Shown here: in pieces, positions 61,085-64,000 of the stretch
Layout: every line of letters starts with the position of its first letter
Position numbering within the stretch: the stretch's first letter is position 1
Assembly (NCBI GenBank): GCA_905214875.1
Contig: CAJMNR010000010.1
Span: forward strand, 1 to 64,000
Direction of reading: 5' to 3'
DNA from: an uncultured bacterium
GTDB taxonomy: Bacteria > Bacillota > Clostridia > Lachnospirales > Lachnospiraceae
Length of the DNA: 64,000 bases
Position numbers and translations under genes: made by a program
Notes under the pieces: model-generated
What the model was told of the DNA's origin: nothing
Database searches by the model: none
Seen by the model: only the letters and a program-made list of their open reading frames with translations

Positions 61085-61247
61085 ATCACCGAAGTAGAGT
61101 TCCTAAACAAGAAGAATGAGATTTTACATAAAGAAGAATCTGTAGAAGAAAAAACGAAATAGAAGGCCAATGGATCTGCGATAACTACGGCGTAACTATA
61201 CTGCGACAAAATGCTGTAAGTATTGTGGCAAGGTCCAGGGCTTTTAA
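61085..61247 (+). pseudogene. Possible remnant of a small zinc-finger-type gene
   Basis: In the 327-base gap before the GNAT gene, a strong AGGAGG (61075-61080) stands at the right distance from codons ATC ACC GAA GTA, reading TEVEFLNKKNEILHKEESV-type peptide up to a TAG at 61160. In another frame the end encodes KCCKYCGKVQGF and a stop at 61245-61247, a zinc-finger-like tail. A small gene that lost its ATG and suffered a frameshift would explain both, but the evidence is slight. Confidence 0.3.
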
Positions 61248-61265
61248 ATAATAAGAGGTGACAAC

Positions 61266-61775
61266 GTGGAAATTACTTATAGAAAGTTAAGAATCGAAGA
61301 AGCACAAGACTTCTGGAATATGATGAATCAGCTTGATCATGAGACATCCTATATGTTGTATGAACCAGGAGAGCGAGAGGAAAAAGCAAAAAGTCTTGAT
61401 GGAATAAAGGCAATGATTACTGCTGCAAGTGAAGAGAAAGACTTCTTGCTCATTGCGGAATGTGAAAATGAAATTGCTGGATATCTGTCTGCTGAGAGAG
61501 GAAACTTAAATAGAATCCGTCATACGGCATATATCGTGACGGGAATCAGAAAAGAGTTTCGTGGACAAGGAATTGGAACAAAACTTTTTGATGCGTTAGA
61601 TAGCTGGGCAAAGGAAAAAGGTATCACAAGGCTTGAATTAACGGTAATGTGCCCAAATACCGTTGCCAAGCATTTATATGAGAAAAATGGATTTGTCGTA
61701 GAAGGAATCAAGAAGAATTCTATTTTTAGTGAAGGCAAGTATATTGATGAGTACTATATGGCAAAAATGCTGTAA
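61266..61775 (+). CDS. GNAT-family N-acetyltransferase
   Basis: 169 residues from GTG 61266 (AAGAGGTGACAAC upstream). GNAT motif A is VTGIRKEFRGQGIGTKLFDALDSWA (about residues 91-115), with the Q/R-x-x-G-x-G/A acetyl-CoA loop RGQGIG; motif B is MCPNTVAKHLYEKNGFVVEGIKK. The N-terminal ITYRKLRIEEAQDFWNMMNQLD is typical of the RimI/phosphinothricin type. Substrate unknown. It is the first of three linked genes. Confidence 0.92.
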   Translation: MEITYRKLRIEEAQDFWNMMNQLDHETSYMLYEPGEREEKAKSLDGIKAMITAASEEKDFLLIAECENEIAGYLSAERGNLNRIRHTAYIVTGIRKEFRGQGIGTKLFDALDSWAKEKGITRLELTVMCPNTVAKHLYEKNGFVVEGIKKNSIFSEGKYIDEYYMAKML

Positions 61776-61811
61776 TTATAGTAAATAAACAATAAGAAAG
61801 AGGCGATTTTC

Positions 61812-62357
61812 ATGACGAGAGAAGAAGCATATGCACTTCTTACAGAATACAACAAAGAAGCATTTCATTTAGAGCATGCCGAAATCGTTGAGAATACCAT
61901 GCGATATTTTGCAAGAGAATTAGGATATGGAGACGAGGAAGAGTTTTGGGGGATTGTAGGGTTATTGCATGACCTTGATTTTGAGCAATATCCCGAAGAA
62001 CATTGCATCAAGTCTCAGGAGATTATGAGAGAGCGTGGAGTGGATGAACGAATCATTCATGCAACAGCAAGCCATGGTTATGCGATTACGGTAGATATAA
62101 AACCGGAGCATGAGATGGAAAAAGTGTTGTATGCAGTAGATGAATTGACAGGCCTAATCGGAGCAGTCGTATTAATGAGACCATCCAAAAGCGTGCAAGA
62201 TCTAGAGTTAAAATCCGTAAAGAAAAAATATAAGAGCAAAGGATTTGCTGCTGGCTGTTCAAGAGAGGTCATCGAGCGCGGAGCAGAAATGCTTGGATGG
62301 ACACTTGAAGAACTGATAAGTAAAACGATTGAAGCACTAAAGACATTTCGACCATAA
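61812..62357 (+). CDS. HD-domain hydrolase (HDIG type)
   Basis: 181 residues. Conserved metal-binding motifs: HLEHAEIVENTMRYFA with the first His, then GLLHDLDFEQYPEEH (HD pair, about residues 53-57), ATASHGYAI and a later DELTGLIGA with Asp. Small HD proteins like this cleave phosphate esters of nucleotides in many cases; substrate here unknown. AAAGAGGCGATTTTC precedes the ATG. It sits between two GNAT genes. Confidence 0.92.
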   Translation: MTREEAYALLTEYNKEAFHLEHAEIVENTMRYFARELGYGDEEEFWGIVGLLHDLDFEQYPEEHCIKSQEIMRERGVDERIIHATASHGYAITVDIKPEHEMEKVLYAVDELTGLIGAVVLMRPSKSVQDLELKSVKKKYKSKGFAAGCSREVIERGAEMLGWTLEELISKTIEALKTFRP

Positions 62358-62373
62358 AAAGGGAGGAAGTAAC

Positions 62374-62814
62374 ATGACGATACGTAAAATGCTAATCAGT
62401 GATTACGAGGATGTTTACGCATTATGGATGTCATGTGCTGGCATGGGATTAAATAATTTAGATGATTCGAGAGAAGGAATCGACAAATTCTTAAAACGTA
62501 ACCCAGACACATGTTTTGTTGCAGTAGATAATAAAAAGGTTGTCGGTGTGATTATGACTGGAAATGATGGCCGTAGAGGGTATGTATACCACACGTCAGT
62601 ACATCCGGACTTTAGAAAACAAGGGATTGCCACGAAATTAGTGGAACGTGCCATGAATGCCTTAGAAGAGTTAGGCGTTAACAAGGTAGCACTTGTAGTC
62701 TTTGAACGAAATGAAACTGGGAATGCATTTTGGGAAAAGGCCGGCTTTACGGTAAGAGAAGATTTGGTTTATCGTAATAAGACAATAAGAGCAATGGAAA
62801 GAATTGATACATAA
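62374..62814 (+). CDS. GNAT-family N-acetyltransferase
   Basis: 146 residues. Motif A: YVYHTSVHPDFRKQGIATKLVERAMNALEELGV with the acetyl-CoA loop RKQGIA; motif B: VVFERNETGNAFWEKAGFTVRED. The start TIRKMLISDYEDVYALWMSCAGMGL is typical for small GNATs. AAAGGGAGGAAGTAAC precedes the ATG. Substrate not deducible. Cotranscribed with the HD gene, 16 bases upstream. Confidence 0.92.
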   Translation: MTIRKMLISDYEDVYALWMSCAGMGLNNLDDSREGIDKFLKRNPDTCFVAVDNKKVVGVIMTGNDGRRGYVYHTSVHPDFRKQGIATKLVERAMNALEELGVNKVALVVFERNETGNAFWEKAGFTVREDLVYRNKTIRAMERIDT

Positions 62815-62829
62815 AAGCGTATGCATATT

Positions 62830-62886
62830 AAAAGGTGTGGCAGAATCACTAGTAAAATAAGTGGTTCTGCTACACCTTTTTATGAT
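62830..62886 (+). terminator. Bidirectional terminator between convergent genes
   Basis: AAAAGGTGTGGCAGAATCACT pairs with AGTGGTTCTGCTACACCTTTT (G-U and mismatch tolerated), with A- and T-rich ends on both strands. It separates the GNAT gene and the minus-strand lipoprotein gene. Confidence 0.88.
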
Positions 62887-62889
62887 AAA

Positions 62890-63915
62890 TTATTCGGTCT
62901 CAATATATTCTCCAGTCAAACTGCTTGTTTCCTCGGAGGTATAGTAGTTGCTCTCATTAAGGGTTAATTCGCCTTGCTCGCCGATGTAATGATCCATTCT
63001 CCAGTTCTTTTCGTTCTCTTGATAGGTATAGGTTGTCCGTTCCTTAATCTCTGGCTCATCGTTATTAATCCAATAGCTGTCATACGTCATTTTTTGCTTT
63101 CCAATGGTGGAGCAGAGGATACGATGGTCGTCATAATCAAAAGCTGGCGATATCAAGTTAGCATAGGAAGCATGATAGTTGAACTTATTCTTTAAAGAAT
63201 CATAGATAAATGCATGATAGGAATAATCGCCGTTATTCTTAGTCTTTTTTATTGCAACATCCGTATAGCCATCGAAATTCATATCGAAATGGGTAACCTC
63301 AGATTCTTTCGTATTCTTAAGTCCTAATTTGGATAACGGAAAGCTGCTGATTGTCTTAGAGGAGTTACGCTCTTTTATATAGAGCACACCATTTTCAATC
63401 TTTGTGATCAGAGAATTGGAACTTTTGGAAGAACCTTCATCTAGAGAGTAGACCTCTTTATATTTTGTTTCATTTCCTTCGAAGATTAACATTTCATAAA
63501 TTGTCTTATTATAGGAAATAGCATAGCGATAGAGTTCGTTGAATCCATTTTTGGAATTGGTTCCGAAGCCGATGACGTAACAGTTTCCGTCGTCATGAAG
63601 TTCGTAACCTTGAAACTGATAGGCAATACGTTGTCCTTTTTTTAGTGTTACAGAGGCCGCGGGATTGACCTTGTCAATCAGTAATTCAAGGGCAGAATCC
63701 ACTGTAATGTTTAGGCCGTTGTCCTGAAGTTTGTATCGTTCAATCAGAAAATCATAGCCAGACGAGTCAGCAAACGCATCTTGGAGCGGAATCTCTTTTT
63801 TGCTTTCGTATACTGTTGGCGAAAGTGTCTGTACCGCCTGTTTATCTTTAGAAGAGTTGGAACAGCCAGCTAAAAGGCAAATGCCGACAATTAAGAATGC
63901 ATATGTTTTTTTCAT
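62890..63915 (-). CDS. Lipoprotein of unknown function
   Basis: 341 residues, minus strand. Signal peptide with lipobox LLAG-Cys (about Cys18), so it is anchored outside the membrane. It is beta-rich, with EGNETKYKEVYSL, THFDMNFDGYTDVAIKK (an FG-GAP-like D-x-N-x-D-G-x-x-D turn) and a NEKNWRMDHYIGEQG-type C-terminus. No enzyme motif seen. A calcium-type loop at DMNFDGYTD suggests a repeat-propeller relative, by eye only. AGAAAGAGGAGAATCAA precedes the ATG. Its upstream region (63916-64000) is A/T-rich and may carry its promoter. Confidence 0.8.
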   Translation of the reverse strand: MKKTYAFLIVGICLLAGCSNSSKDKQAVQTLSPTVYESKKEIPLQDAFADSSGYDFLIERYKLQDNGLNITVDSALELLIDKVNPAASVTLKKGQRIAYQFQGYELHDDGNCYVIGFGTNSKNGFNELYRYAISYNKTIYEMLIFEGNETKYKEVYSLDEGSSKSSNSLITKIENGVLYIKERNSSKTISSFPLSKLGLKNTKESEVTHFDMNFDGYTDVAIKKTKNNGDYSYHAFIYDSLKNKFNYHASYANLISPAFDYDDHRILCSTIGKQKMTYDSYWINNDEPEIKERTTYTYQENEKNWRMDHYIGEQGELTLNESNYYTSEETSSLTGEYIETE

Positions 63916-64000
63916 TTGATTCTCCTCTTTCTAAAAAACGCACTGTATAATAATAAGTATATTATTTAAACTTTCTTTTTAGACTAAAAATGATAAATTT

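Overview
This is chromosomal DNA from an AT-rich, low-GC Gram-positive anaerobe of the class Clostridia, most probably Lachnospiraceae (Lachnoclostridium/Anaerocolumna-like). Pointers are the hisZ-hisG-hisD-hisB-hisA-hisIE order, the sporulation genes yqfC/yqfD, a threonyl-tRNA synthetase without a TGS domain behind a T-box, the paired TIGR03960/TIGR03936-type radical-SAM genes, and strong AGGAGG ribosome binding sites with frequent TTG/GTG starts. I recognise no rRNA, tRNA, insertion sequence, prophage or CRISPR array. Most genes are on the + strand; minus-strand genes lie at 34.3-34.8 kb, 49.5-53.1 kb and at the right end.

Layout. 0-5.1 kb: histidine operon from the end of hisZ to an unusual HisIE with an N-terminal HisF-like domain, then a 42-residue membrane peptide. 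5.3-8.3 kb: alaS and rpsU. 8.4-9.9 kb: secreted beta-helix protein. 10.0-14.3 kb: yqfC-yqfD, a methyltransferase, phoH and ybeY. 14.3-16.8 kb: YerB-like lipoprotein, BofC-C-like protein, small lipoprotein. 16.8-19.1 kb: T-box and thrS. 19.1-25.0 kb: two flavoproteins, then proB-DUF896-fau-proA. 25.1-31.4 kb: hemerythrin, nucleotidyltransferase, two-component system and ABC exporter. 31.5-34.3 kb: M14 carboxypeptidase, miaB and a probable structured non-coding RNA. 34.3-36.8 kb: TetR regulator divergent from glgB. 36.9-41.4 kb: TRIC channel, NUDIX protein, deoxynucleoside kinase, DUF434 protein, UDG-like protein, MsrAB. 41.6-49.4 kb: GH28 enzyme, M18 aminopeptidase, membrane protein, SWIM-SNF2 helicase. 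49.5-53.1 kb: HD hydrolase, an unknown gene pair, an XRE regulator fused to a desulfoferrodoxin-like domain, a zinc-ribbon membrane protein. 53.3-58.1 kb: acidic membrane protein, VanY-like peptidase and small metal-dependent proteins. 58.3-60.9 kb: radical-SAM pair. 61.2-64 kb: GNAT-HD-GNAT genes and a lipoprotein.

The window is largely housekeeping, and I do not see a defence or mobile system. The least explained signals are non-coding. One is a structured leader element seen in similar form before the methyltransferase gene (11.74-11.93 kb) and before thrS (17.12-17.27 kb), with a weaker relative in the leader of the HD gene at 50.0 kb. A second is two promoters whose predicted start sites run straight into a strong intrinsic terminator (11.66-11.74 kb and 50.07-50.15 kb). 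A third is a roughly 200-nt structured RNA with its own terminator between miaB and the TetR gene. The most unusual protein is the HisF-like/HisI/HisE fusion, in an operon where hisH and hisF are not seen.

Coordinates of short motifs were counted by hand and may be off by a base or so. Protein families were assigned by reading motifs, without database searches.
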